NCBI RefSeq assembly: GCF_018598225.1
Contig: NZ_JAHESF010000002.1
Coordinates: 62,001-126,000, forward strand
DNA length: 64,000 nucleotides
Direction: 5' to 3'
DNA from: Chryseosolibacter histidinae
GTDB taxonomy: Bacteria > Bacteroidota > Bacteroidia > Cytophagales > Cyclobacteriaceae
A model generated the notes under the pieces. That model was not told where the DNA came from, ran no database searches, and saw only the letters and a list, made by a program, of their open reading frames with translations. This document shows positions 54,176 through 62,255 of this stretch, one piece after another (positions within the stretch are counted from its first letter, which is position 1; every line of letters begins with the position of its first letter). Made by a program: the position numbers and the translations under genes.

Positions 54176-56878
54176 ATGGAAAACAATGATGCTTTATCCA
54201 GGCGAACCTTTGTAAAAAATTCACTCATGCTGGCCACACTGCCGGCGGTTTCGTGGCCTTCCCTTTCGGGCGATGACGGATCGGCTCCGACTGATGCTGT
54301 TGCCTTACACTGGCTCGATGGAAAATCTCCTGCGCTTGCCTCCGGAGCCACCTGGGGTGTGCCCTGGGCGAAAGGTGTATTGAAAAAGAATGCAGTGTTC
54401 TCTTTGCAAGGCAATGCCGGAGAAAACTTAGCGCTGCAATCATGGCCCCTCGCCTACTGGCCCGATGGTTCGTTGAAATGGACAGCCCACGCCATTGGTG
54501 CGCATCAGTCATTGCCCGAGACGTTTCAGCTTACAACAGGAAAAGCAGTGACAGCCTCAGCTCAATTGAGCGTAGCGGAACAAGATGACGCCATCGTCGT
54601 CAATACAGGTATTATCGCCTGCACCATAGCAAAGACCGGCACAGTGCTGATCCGCTCCATCTCCCGCGATAGAAAGATCGCCGCGCAGGATGGCAAGCTC
54701 GTACTTACCACACAAAACAATGCGGAGATCACTGGCACCGTGACCTATGAGAACTTTGAAAGCTCGATTCGCCAGGTCACCGTTGAGCAACGAGGTCCGG
54801 TACGCGCTGTTGTGAAGCTGGAAGGGAAACACGCGCATAACAACGGCCGCAGCTGGCTTCCATTTGTGATCCGTTTATATTTTTATGAAGGCAGCGAAGC
54901 CATCAGGATCATGCACACCATTATCTATGACGGCGATGAGCATAAGGACATTATTAAAGGATTGGGTGTGCGTTTCTCGGTGCCGCTGAACGATGCATTG
55001 CACAATCGCCATGTACGCTTTGCCGGCGAGAACAAAGGTGTTTTTGCAGAAGCAGTGCGCGGCCTCACGGGCCTGAGACGAGACCCGGGCGATGCCATCA
55101 GAGCAGCACAACGCACAGGCAAGGCGACCCCGCCCCTCGAATCTTTTCCTGAAGCGATCTCCAAACGACTGGATTACATTCCCGCTTTCGGCGATTATAC
55201 TTTATTTCAACCCACAGCTGACTCATTCGAGATCAGAAAACGCACCGAAACAGGTTATGGATGGATCCACGCTGCTCATGGCAACCGTGCAGCTGGTACC
55301 GCCTATGTAGGAACACCGGAAGGCGGCATCGCTTTTGGCATCCGCAATTTCTGGCAGAGCTATCCCGCGCAGCTCGACATCAGCAAGGCGCATACCACAT
55401 CGGCAGAAGTAACCATGTGGTTATGGGCACCGCAGGCAGAAGCCATGGACTTGCGCTTTTACCACGACGGCCTGGGGCAAGATACATTCGCGAAACAGCT
55501 CGAAGGACTGGAGATCACCTATGAAGACTACGAGCCCGGCTTCGGCACACCCGAAGGCATTGCGCGCACCAGTGAGCTGCAACTGTGGATGTTGCCCGCC
55601 ACACCTTCTAACGAGAAGCTCAACGAGATCGCTGCAGCCATCCAGCAACCACCGCAGATCACTTTTTCAACTGAGTACTGGCAGAAAGCCGGTGTGTTTG
55701 GCGGCCGGTGGAATGTTACCTATCAGCCTTCTCCCCGCAAGGAAAAGATCAGAGAGCAACTCGGCTTTTACTTTGACTATTATCGAAAGCAGGTAGACCA
55801 ACACCATTGGTACGGCTTCTGGAATTATGGCGACGTGATGCACAGCTACGACCGCGACCGTCACCAATGGCGTTATGATGTGGGTGGCTACGCGTGGGAC
55901 AACTCCGAACTCTCCACCGACATATGGCTCTGGCATTATTTTCTTTACTCCGGCAGAGCCGATGTGTTTCGCATGGCCGAAGCGATGACACGTCATACCG
56001 GTGAAGTAGACGTGCATCACCTCGGTAAGTTTAGTCCACTGGGATCGCGCCACAACGTGCAGCACTGGGGATGCAGCGCCAAACAGCTGCGCATCAGCAC
56101 CGTTGAAAACCGTAGATTCTATTATTACCTCACTGCTGACGAACGGGTAGGCGACCTCATGCGAGAGCAGCTCAATGCCGACAGAACCTTACGCGATATT
56201 GTGCCCGGAAGAAAGATCGGCCAGAAAGCCGCACAGGCCGAAGGTTATGCCAGCATCTCGTTCGGAACAGACTGGGGTGCACTGGCCGCGGCATGGTTTA
56301 CAGAATGGGAACGCACCGGCGACAAGCAGATCATGAACAAACTGCTGAACAGCATGCGCACCATTGCCCAACAACCTCATGGGTTCTTCACCGGCGGCGC
56401 AGAAATGGAATTGAGCACCGGCAAGTTTGCCATGGAACCGAAAGACAAGATCTCTGCATCGCATCTCAGCGCCGTGTTTGGCCTGGCGGAAATCTGCGCC
56501 GAGCTCGTAGACGCGGTAAATATGCCCGAGTTTGAAAAAGCGTGGGTGCAATACTGCGAACTCTACAATGCCACCCCTGAAGAGCAAACAGCAGCCCTGG
56601 GCGAAAGCCTTGGCAAGCTCAACCTGCAACAAGGGCATTCGCGTCTCACAGCCTTTGCTGCGATTCGTAAAAAAGATGCACGCCTGGCAGCCCGCGCCTG
56701 GAAAGAGTTCTTCGACGGTGTTGCAGGCTTCCGTAACCCTTCACAAAACACCCGAACCATCGCACCGCCCGAAGTGCTGAACCCCGTGGAAGAAGCTGAT
56801 GTTTCAACCAATGCCGTTGCACAGTGGGGACTGAGTGCCATGGCCCTGGTCGCGATGTTGGGAGATCAGTTGGAGTGA
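54176..56878 (+). CDS. Exo-rhamnogalacturonan lyase-like protein, PL26 family
   Basis: This 900-residue protein with a Tat-type signal (LSRRTFVKNSLMLATLPAVSW) is exported folded. An N-terminal domain (GATWGVPWAKGVLKKNAVFSL, SWPLAYWPDGSLKWTAHAIG) is followed by a beta-sandwich and an alpha/alpha-barrel-like C-terminal half (YWQKAGVFGGRWNV, HWYGFWNYGDVMHSYDRDRHQWRYDVGGYAWDNSELSTDIWLWHYFLYSGR). This matches the PcRGLX exo-lyase architecture by recall. It probably cleaves rhamnogalacturonan I from the end by beta-elimination; the GH88/GH105 upstream would process the products. The exact catalytic residue is not asserted. Confidence 0.9.
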   Translation: MENNDALSRRTFVKNSLMLATLPAVSWPSLSGDDGSAPTDAVALHWLDGKSPALASGATWGVPWAKGVLKKNAVFSLQGNAGENLALQSWPLAYWPDGSLKWTAHAIGAHQSLPETFQLTTGKAVTASAQLSVAEQDDAIVVNTGIIACTIAKTGTVLIRSISRDRKIAAQDGKLVLTTQNNAEITGTVTYENFESSIRQVTVEQRGPVRAVVKLEGKHAHNNGRSWLPFVIRLYFYEGSEAIRIMHTIIYDGDEHKDIIKGLGVRFSVPLNDALHNRHVRFAGENKGVFAEAVRGLTGLRRDPGDAIRAAQRTGKATPPLESFPEAISKRLDYIPAFGDYTLFQPTADSFEIRKRTETGYGWIHAAHGNRAAGTAYVGTPEGGIAFGIRNFWQSYPAQLDISKAHTTSAEVTMWLWAPQAEAMDLRFYHDGLGQDTFAKQLEGLEITYEDYEPGFGTPEGIARTSELQLWMLPATPSNEKLNEIAAAIQQPPQITFSTEYWQKAGVFGGRWNVTYQPSPRKEKIREQLGFYFDYYRKQVDQHHWYGFWNYGDVMHSYDRDRHQWRYDVGGYAWDNSELSTDIWLWHYFLYSGRADVFRMAEAMTRHTGEVDVHHLGKFSPLGSRHNVQHWGCSAKQLRISTVENRRFYYYLTADERVGDLMREQLNADRTLRDIVPGRKIGQKAAQAEGYASISFGTDWGALAAAWFTEWERTGDKQIMNKLLNSMRTIAQQPHGFFTGGAEMELSTGKFAMEPKDKISASHLSAVFGLAEICAELVDAVNMPEFEKAWVQYCELYNATPEEQTAALGESLGKLNLQQGHSRLTAFAAIRKKDARLAARAWKEFFDGVAGFRNPSQNTRTIAPPEVLNPVEEADVSTNAVAQWGLSAMALVAMLGDQLE

Positions 56879-56879
56879 C

Positions 56880-56928
56880 AGGTTAAAGTTTGAGGTTTAA
56901 GATTTAAAGTTTAAAGTTTAAAGTTGGT
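56880..56928. repeat. 7-bp array between PL26 stop and DUF6250 start
   Basis: Seven in-phase units run AGGTTAA, AGTTTGA, GGTTTAA, GATTTAA, AGTTTAA, AGTTTAA, AGTTGGT, beginning 2 bp after the TGA stop of the lyase gene. The last unit contains the TTG (56924) and overlaps the GTG (56927) that are the only start options of the next gene. Confidence 0.85.
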
Positions 56929-57598
56929 GAGAGCAATACTAACTGGCGTGGTGATCTGTTTAGGAGTGGTTGATGCGGTTTCGCAGTCGCTGCTATATGA
57001 AGCTGATTTTAGAAAGAGAATTGATAAGAATGAATGGGTTGTTGAAGCTGCTCCTGGAGGAGATTCTGTGATGTATGTGAAAGATAGAAAGCTGGTGATA
57101 GACAGCAACGGCGGGGTAACAGTGTGGTTGAACAAACGCCTGGGGGGAAACATACAAATAGAATATGACCGCACCGTGCTGGTGGAAGGCAATAAGAATG
57201 ACAGACTCTCTGACCTGAATCAGTTCTGGATGGCGCGTGATCCACGAAGTACTAACCTATTCACGCGGCAGGGTGCTTTCGAAGAATATGATTCGCTACA
57301 GCTCTACTACGTGGGCATGGGTGGAAATTCAAATACTACTACGCGTTTTAGAAAATACGATGGCAAGGGAAACAGGGTGTTGTTGCAGGAGTACGCGGAT
57401 GCAAACCATTTGTTGAAGCCTAACAAAAAATACAGGATCAAGATCATCTTACAGAACAGCACCACCAGCTTTTGGGTGGATGGTGAATGCTATTTTCGAT
57501 ATACTGATCCGCAACCACTACTTGAGGGATATTTTGGATTTAGGTCAACGCATTCAAGGCAGGAGATCTCGCGGTTTACAGTTTATAGATTGCCATAA
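56924..57598 (+). CDS. DUF6250-domain secreted protein
   Basis: This is a protein of about 224 residues. After a hydrophobic signal (ILTGVVICLGVVDAVSQ) it contains the DUF6250 pattern LLYEADFRKRIDKNEWVVEAAPGGDSVMYVKDRKLVIDSNGGVTVWLNKRLGG-type start, SDLNQFWMARDPRSTN, LQLYYVGMGGNSNTTTRFR and GYFGFRSTHSRQEI. It is a concanavalin-like beta sandwich family found beside polysaccharide lyases and hydrolases, probably glycan-binding or a laminarinase-like fold; activity is unproven. It has no ATG: the frame starts from TTG/GTG inside a repeat array, so the original start may have been overwritten. Confidence 0.85.
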   Translation: MVRAILTGVVICLGVVDAVSQSLLYEADFRKRIDKNEWVVEAAPGGDSVMYVKDRKLVIDSNGGVTVWLNKRLGGNIQIEYDRTVLVEGNKNDRLSDLNQFWMARDPRSTNLFTRQGAFEEYDSLQLYYVGMGGNSNTTTRFRKYDGKGNRVLLQEYADANHLLKPNKKYRIKIILQNSTTSFWVDGECYFRYTDPQPLLEGYFGFRSTHSRQEISRFTVYRLP

Positions 57599-58000
57599 GT
57601 CTACTACTACTATTTCGCTACCGGCTTAACTCACTTACTTAACAGCCCTTTGAGGGTTTGTTCGATTCAATATAGAACTACTGCTCTCATTCCGGGACAT
57701 CCTTTATAGTTTTGCCTCTACAGCAGCTAAAGATTATTCTGCTTTTCGTCGGGGATGCATAAGATTATTTGATCATGATGCTGCTGCAAATTCATTTTTT
57801 AAACATTTCCTACCTGGAATGTCAGCAACTATCTCCGCCGCTACTGGCAGCAAATGGCTTATGAAATTATCTCAGGTATCAGAAAGGCAGCTAACGTAGT
57901 ATTTATCCTCATAAACCTTACATCAAGACGGCAGATGTTGAAATGAAGGAAGACATGGTTTTGCATTTACTCACGAAAGGCAATACCAGCCAACAAAAAA
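57599..58000. other. Gap with a startless open frame
   Basis: These 402 bp hold no confident gene. On the plus strand, 57654-57899 is open for 81 codons and reads LLLSFRDILYSFASTAAKDY near its start and SATISAATGSKWLMKLSQV near its end, with only one internal ATG. It may be a decayed gene or chance. The stop of DUF6250 is followed by AGTCTAC and TACTACTAC, another weak 7-bp-like array start. No terminator of good quality is visible. Confidence 0.3.
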
Positions 58001-58624
58001 ATGAAATCCTTCATAAAACCCACTGTCTCAGGAATCGCTCTCGTTCTCATCGCAACCTTCCTGTCTTCATGCTCAATGATAGACGGCTATGAAACAATAG
58101 CTGAAAATATCAAGAAAAACGCCGCCGCTGCCGAAAGGAATGACAAAGCCTATACTATACCAGCTGGCAATCATAGCGCAACGCACGGCGTACACTTTGT
58201 AGAGCAGGCTGAACGTATCAGTTTCACGGCCAGTTTTGATAGCTCTGCCATTTATAAAACGGTAAATGCAAACAATCAGGGCGATATCAATAAGTTGTAT
58301 GGTCTTTCTGACCATGGCAGCCAGCACCAGGAAAATAGTGCGCGGTTTGGCTGGCGTTGGTATGAAGGCAAGCTGGAGATCTGGGCTTATGCTTACAATA
58401 ATGGTGAACGGAAATTAGCCCTGGTTGATTCGATGAAGTTGAATCAGTCCGCTACTTTCGAGATCTCATTTGGTGAAAATGTATACGTCTTTAAGGTTGG
58501 CAATAAGACTGTTCAACTACCACGGGCATGCAGTGGAAAGGCTTCTGGCTACCGGCTCTACCCCTACTTCGGCGGCGACGAAACAGCACCCCATAACATT
58601 ACTATCCAAATAAAAGACATGTAA
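58001..58624 (+). CDS. Lipoprotein of the YPYFGGDETAPH family, paralogue B
   Basis: This 207-residue lipoprotein has signal IALVLIATFLSSC with Cys, then a helical linker (YETIAENIKKNAAAAERND). From about residue 48 the domain mirrors paralogue A at 51926: NQGDINKLYGLSD, QENSARFGWRWYEGKLEIWAYAYN and YPYFGGDETAPHNITIQIKD. By eye about half of all aligned residues are identical. It lies on the other side of the rhamnogalacturonan genes. Function is unknown. Confidence 0.78.
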   Translation: MKSFIKPTVSGIALVLIATFLSSCSMIDGYETIAENIKKNAAAAERNDKAYTIPAGNHSATHGVHFVEQAERISFTASFDSSAIYKTVNANNQGDINKLYGLSDHGSQHQENSARFGWRWYEGKLEIWAYAYNNGERKLALVDSMKLNQSATFEISFGENVYVFKVGNKTVQLPRACSGKASGYRLYPYFGGDETAPHNITIQIKDM

Positions 58625-58658
58625 TTAAAGTATAGCGGAGCCATCAATATACGATTTT

Positions 58659-58844
58659 ATGAAGGGGGCTTTCCTAAACAGGAAGACCCTTTCATTTTTT
58701 AAATACATCTCTCAGCGCTATACGCCGGAGGGCGATAAAACTGGAAAAATAGCGTATAGCAAAGGCGTTACGGGCAACCAATTCTCTTCCTGGCGATTTG
58801 AAATCTCACCTGCATTCAATAGCTTTAATAAAAAACAAACCTAA
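58659..58844 (+). CDS. Doubtful small ORF
   Basis: This is a 61-codon frame beginning MKGAFLNRKTLSFFKY, with no recognised motif, six bases before the next gene. It has no signal peptide and ordinary composition. It may be a real leader-like peptide or chance; kept only because it fills the space between two secreted-protein genes. Confidence 0.2.
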   Translation: MKGAFLNRKTLSFFKYISQRYTPEGDKTGKIAYSKGVTGNQFSSWRFEISPAFNSFNKKQT

Positions 58845-58849
58845 ATTTT

Positions 58850-59380
58850 ATGAGGAAATTAACTGTGACCCTATTCGTAGTTGCGGCTACGATTGCAAGC
58901 TCCACTGTTTCATTGGCCTATGGTGTTTCTGCATCGTTGCCTGTCTCACTGAGGCCTTCGTTCAGCCATGATGTGCTGCAAATGTGGGATGCCGCCACGC
59001 ATGCCAGGCAAACCGTTGAAGGTGAGAATGCGTTTATTGGCAGCTGGTACATCATTCTGCATCCGGGCGCCCCTGTTTCATCCGGAACAACCGTAACCGT
59101 TTATGCAATCTATGACAGCTCTGATCCTACCGTAGGCGGCACGCTCGATATACAGCTCAAAAATGCAAGCTCAACGTGCTATGGCGCAGACGTGATGTTC
59201 ATATCCGGCACACTGCCCGTCAATCCAACCAATGGTGTTCCTTATGATATTGGGTCATTTACCGTGTATAACAATTGTGGTTCCAACAAGATACTGAAGG
59301 TATACAACATTCAATCATCGGTAGATGGCGCTCCAATCAACTGGCAGCAAAGTATCAATTTCATTGTTGAAGGCATCTGA
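58850..59380 (+). CDS. Secreted protein of unknown function
   Basis: This is a 176-residue protein with a signal peptide (TLFVVAATIASSTVSLAYG). The mature part reads as a beta-sandwich with an N-terminal QMWDAATHARQTVEGENAFIGSWYII, then VTVYAIYDSSDPTVGGTLDIQLKNASSTC and one later cysteine (NNCGSNK), perhaps forming a disulfide. It does not resemble a family I can name. A strong terminator follows at 59412. Confidence 0.65.
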   Translation: MRKLTVTLFVVAATIASSTVSLAYGVSASLPVSLRPSFSHDVLQMWDAATHARQTVEGENAFIGSWYIILHPGAPVSSGTTVTVYAIYDSSDPTVGGTLDIQLKNASSTCYGADVMFISGTLPVNPTNGVPYDIGSFTVYNNCGSNKILKVYNIQSSVDGAPINWQQSINFIVEGI

Positions 59381-59411
59381 TTCCATTCGGCCTTGAAACG
59401 ACTTATACCTG

Positions 59412-59450
59412 GAAAGCTGTTACCCTCGTGGTGACAGCTTTCTTTATTTT
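59412..59450 (+). terminator. Rho-independent terminator
   Basis: A 13-bp stem with one G-U pair, GAAAGCTGTTACC (59412-59424) with GGTGACAGCTTTC (59430-59442), has a 5-nt loop and a TTTATTTT tail. It follows the secreted protein at 58850. Confidence 0.9.
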
Positions 59451-59612
59451 AGCAAGTATTCATGAGAATGGCGGAAACACCCCCTGAAAAGTTCGCAAAT
59501 AGCCAGCCTGTTTAATAAACTAATGGATGATCTTTGAGACGTGTTAGAACGCAGCGCGAACAAGCGATTCAGCATATCAAAAAATCTATTAACCATAAAA
59601 CCTTTTTAGTTC

Positions 59613-59999
59613 ATGAAACCAAAACAGATCTGGGCCAATTTCAGTGTTCAGAATTTAGATCGCACCAGCAAATTCTATAAACAACTCGGATTCAAACATA
59701 ACGGAGCGTCTGACGAACTGACCAGCTTCTTCTTTGGTAACGAAAACTTTGTCATCCATTTCTTTTTAAAAGATGCACTTGAACCCGGCATGAAGGGACC
59801 GATAATTGATACAAAAGCTGGCAATGAAATTATATTTACGCTTTCTGCTGAATCTAAGGAAGAGGTTAATAATTGGGAAAAGGAAGTACGACAAGCCGGA
59901 GGAACAGTAGTTTCAAAACCAGAAGCGTTTGGAGAGGGGTACTACGGTTTTGTGTTCGCTGATCCGGATGGACATAAGTTCAATGTGTTTTATATGTAG
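59613..59999 (+). CDS. VOC-family (glyoxalase-like) protein
   Basis: This is a 128-residue cytoplasmic protein of the vicinal-oxygen-chelate fold. It starts IWANFSVQNLDRTSKFYKQLGF (first beta-alpha-beta motif) and ends FVFADPDGHKFNVFYM, the usual VOC C-terminal strand with Asp-His. The central IHFFLKDAL and NEIIFTLSAESKEEV make up the second module. Members may be dioxygenases, isomerases or antibiotic-binding proteins; the substrate is not predictable here. Confidence 0.88.
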   Translation: MKPKQIWANFSVQNLDRTSKFYKQLGFKHNGASDELTSFFFGNENFVIHFFLKDALEPGMKGPIIDTKAGNEIIFTLSAESKEEVNNWEKEVRQAGGTVVSKPEAFGEGYYGFVFADPDGHKFNVFYM

Positions 60000-60065
60000 G
60001 ATCGCTCATTGTCTCCCTTGCCTGAAAAATATCGGGTATTTGTGAGACCTGGTAATCAAAAGCTG

Positions 60066-60138
60066 GCGCAAGTCTTCCAGCAAGGGCTCAGCGCGCCGGC
60101 GAGACTTGTGCCCATAATAATGTCAGTCTTCAGACTGA
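60066..60138. repeat. Left 73-bp inverted repeat of the RAYT element
   Basis: It begins GCGCAAGTCTTCCAGC and ends GTCAGTCTTCAGACTGA. It contains its own internal inverted words (CAAGTCTTC ... GAGACTTG), typical of REP hairpins, and pairs with the repeat at 60758-60830. Confidence 0.85.
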
Positions 60139-60143
60139 TAGCG

Positions 60144-60695
60144 CTACATCAGCATCACATCAATTAACGTCTCCGGCAATCCCGCATAATTTACAGCACT
60201 GCTATACAAATAATCTTCCGGTGACAAAACAATACCCGCCTTCACAGGATTGTTGTGAATATAGTCCAACCTCTGATCGATCTTTTCATCGGTATTCAAT
60301 TCAATTGGATGACTATGCTGTTGCCAAAATTGATAACGCTTATTATTGTTATTTGCCCTGCCAGCCCTTTCAAACAGCCAGACGAATAGATCTTTTCTAC
60401 TTTCTTGTGGGTGTTCTTTGATTGCCTCGATGATCTTGAAAGACGTGAATTTCTTAATATCCCTTACGATGTGCTCAAGATTGGGGTCGCCATTTCTTCC
60501 GATGACCATGTGCACATGGCTGCTCATGATACAGTATGCCCAAACTTCCAGCCCCTTATGTTTCTGGCAATAGCGTATACTATCGAGAAATATGTCGCGG
60601 TATTCCTTTCGTGTAAATACGTCAAGCCAATGGATAACGGTAAATGTAACAAAGTACAAAGCGCCCTGATCGCGTATCTTGTATTTGCGGCTCAT
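60144..60695 (-). CDS. REP-associated tyrosine transposase (IS200/IS605-like Y1)
   Basis: This is a 183-residue Y1-type single-strand transposase from ATG 60695 (MSRKYKIRDQGALYFVTF). The HUH metal motif lies in CIMSSHVHMVIGRNG, followed by LEHIVRDIKKFTSFKII, FWQQHSHPIEL, and the catalytic-Tyr-containing RLDYIHNNPVKAG and PEDYLYSSAVNY. It belongs to the RAYT class thought to mobilise REP-type palindromes. A longer frame up to 60920 runs through the right inverted repeat and is rejected. The gene is intact, so the element may be active. Confidence 0.93.
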   Translation of the reverse strand: MSRKYKIRDQGALYFVTFTVIHWLDVFTRKEYRDIFLDSIRYCQKHKGLEVWAYCIMSSHVHMVIGRNGDPNLEHIVRDIKKFTSFKIIEAIKEHPQESRKDLFVWLFERAGRANNNNKRYQFWQQHSHPIELNTDEKIDQRLDYIHNNPVKAGIVLSPEDYLYSSAVNYAGLPETLIDVMLM

Positions 60696-60757
60696 GGAGA
60701 GAGGGTTATGTTTATATACAAGATAAATAAGAACGAAGGCTTCGTCAATACAAACTT

Positions 60758-60830
60758 TCAAGTCTGAAGACTTGATAAATAACAGGGCACAAGTCTCCCG
60801 CATGCCCTCACACAGGCTGAAGACTTGCGC
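60758..60830. repeat. Right 73-bp inverted repeat of the RAYT element
   Basis: It reads TCAAGTCTGAAGACTTGA at its inner end and CTGAAGACTTGCGC at its outer end. The inner end is itself an almost perfect palindrome, as in the left copy. Confidence 0.85.
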
Positions 60831-60973
60831 TAGCGCGGGGTTGAGGCAGTACAAAAATGTTTTTTTTGGATTGATACATTTTTTTTTAACTTTCATATAA
60901 GGAGCCCATCCGTGATGCACTGCATGTGCGGCGGATGGGCTTTGCTTTTCGCCTCACCCCTAACCCAACCTAT

Positions 60974-61492
60974 ATGAAATTGCTCATCTATTTCATTCTA
61001 TTCCCGCTCGCTGGCGCCATTGCGCAAGAACCGCTAAACGACACAATAGACTATTCACTGGTGTATAATCATGGCAATGTGATGTATATCCGAGAAAAAC
61101 AAAATATAGATGCAAAGGAGCTAGCAACAGTCAAAAGCCGAGATTCGGTTTTAATCGTTGATTATGATGGTGGTAAATACTTGAAGGTTAGATCGGCCGT
61201 AGATAAAACCATTCAGGGGTATTTGTATATAGACTTTTTTCAATATGACGCCAAGGCGGTAGACATAATTAATCGCCACCCCAAAAATCAATCAAATGGT
61301 AAAAAAATCAAAATGTTACCATTGCCAAAAGAAGACAAGTATCAGCAAACAGACTATAGTAACTCCCGCAACAATACATCACCAAACACTGGCAGCTACT
61401 CACAGTCCAAAGCTATACACACAGGACCACGTGGAGGCCAGTACTACATCAATAAAAACGGCAACAAGACCTATGTAAAAAAAAGGAAGTAA
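60974..61492 (+). CDS. Exported SH3-like protein with C-terminal PBCV-type basic adaptor motif
   Basis: This is a 172-residue protein from ATG 60974 with a signal peptide (LLIYFILFPLAGAIAQE). Residues about 25-100 look like an SH3-like barrel (NVMYIREKQNIDAKELATV, YLKVRSAVDKTIQGYLYID). After a Ser/Asn/Thr linker it ends with the motif TGPRGGQYYINKNGNKTYVK, as in the PBCV-specific basic adaptor domain that occurs at C termini of many Bacteroidota and phage-related proteins. It marks the beginning of the AT-rich segment. Function is unknown. Confidence 0.75.
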   Translation: MKLLIYFILFPLAGAIAQEPLNDTIDYSLVYNHGNVMYIREKQNIDAKELATVKSRDSVLIVDYDGGKYLKVRSAVDKTIQGYLYIDFFQYDAKAVDIINRHPKNQSNGKKIKMLPLPKEDKYQQTDYSNSRNNTSPNTGSYSQSKAIHTGPRGGQYYINKNGNKTYVKKRK

Positions 61493-61533
61493 TTAAGTTC
61501 AATTATGCAATAAGTGCAACTAATATAGACCAT

Positions 61534-62169
61534 ATGGATGGAATACTCAGAATCGGTATATTTTACGATGGATCACATTTCACTTACGCCCAGAATTACT
61601 TTTATGGGCGCAAACTTGGTTGGCTATCTTTTCAACCATTTCATAGACTCATAGAAGACTATACCAGAAGACACTACCAAAGCTTCATAGACTGTAAAGT
61701 CGTTTATGCTGCATGGTACCAAGGTTTGTTTACTACGACTACAGCAACCGAAAAAAATCTTAAGCTTGATAGAAATCGGCATCATGATTTGATGCATGCA
61801 GGCATTGAAACGAAATTCCATCCAATGAGCCAATCACAAGGTGAAAAAGGAATTGATGTTGCTATGGCGATTGACATTCTGCAGATAGGCATGGAGGGCA
61901 TCATGGACGTCGCTATTCTTGTAACGGGAGATGGAGACTTTGTGCCACTTGTCAGAGCGCTGATGAAAAGAGGAATGACAGTAATAGTCGCACATTTTGA
62001 ATATGAAGAAAATGGAAGAAAGAGCTTTGCTAACGAACGGTTAAAGGAAGCCTGTAACCATGTGCTGAATATTAATTCATTAGAAAAAGATAAGGAATAT
62101 AAAAATCAATTCAGGTCGCTTTTTAAAGAATTTAAGGGGGAGGAACTGCAAACATTAATGTTAAAATAA
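61534..62169 (+). CDS. NYN-domain (PIN-like) putative ribonuclease
   Basis: This is a 211-residue cytoplasmic protein. The NYN fold acidic residues are visible: GIFYDGSHF (Asp12), GEKGIDVAMAIDI (Asp108, Asp114) and VTGDGDFVPLV (Asp133, Asp135), in the LabA/DUF88-like order. NYN proteins are metal-dependent RNases or RNA-binding regulators. The C-terminal 50 residues are charged and helical. It lies 86 bp before a KAP-type NTPase in strikingly AT-rich DNA, and the two probably share a transcript. Catalysis is inferred from the motif only. Confidence 0.9.
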   Translation: MDGILRIGIFYDGSHFTYAQNYFYGRKLGWLSFQPFHRLIEDYTRRHYQSFIDCKVVYAAWYQGLFTTTTATEKNLKLDRNRHHDLMHAGIETKFHPMSQSQGEKGIDVAMAIDILQIGMEGIMDVAILVTGDGDFVPLVRALMKRGMTVIVAHFEYEENGRKSFANERLKEACNHVLNINSLEKDKEYKNQFRSLFKEFKGEELQTLMLK

Positions 62170-62255
62170 TATAGCCAGTCTGTCAAAAACTTCAATCGCG
62201 AGCCGCGGAAGGTTTGATCGTTCTTCGCTTTGTTAAAATAAATGGTTAAGCCTTT

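Larger units (their letters stand above)
60066..60830. mobile_element. RAYT element bounded by 73-bp inverted REP-like ends
   Basis: The unit comprises the left repeat (60066-60138), the transposase and the right repeat (60758-60830). The right repeat on the opposite strand begins GCGCAAGTCTTCAGCC and carries GAGACTTGTGCCC and CAAGTCTTCAGACTTGA, matching the left end with scattered changes. No target duplication is obvious. Confidence 0.8.
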
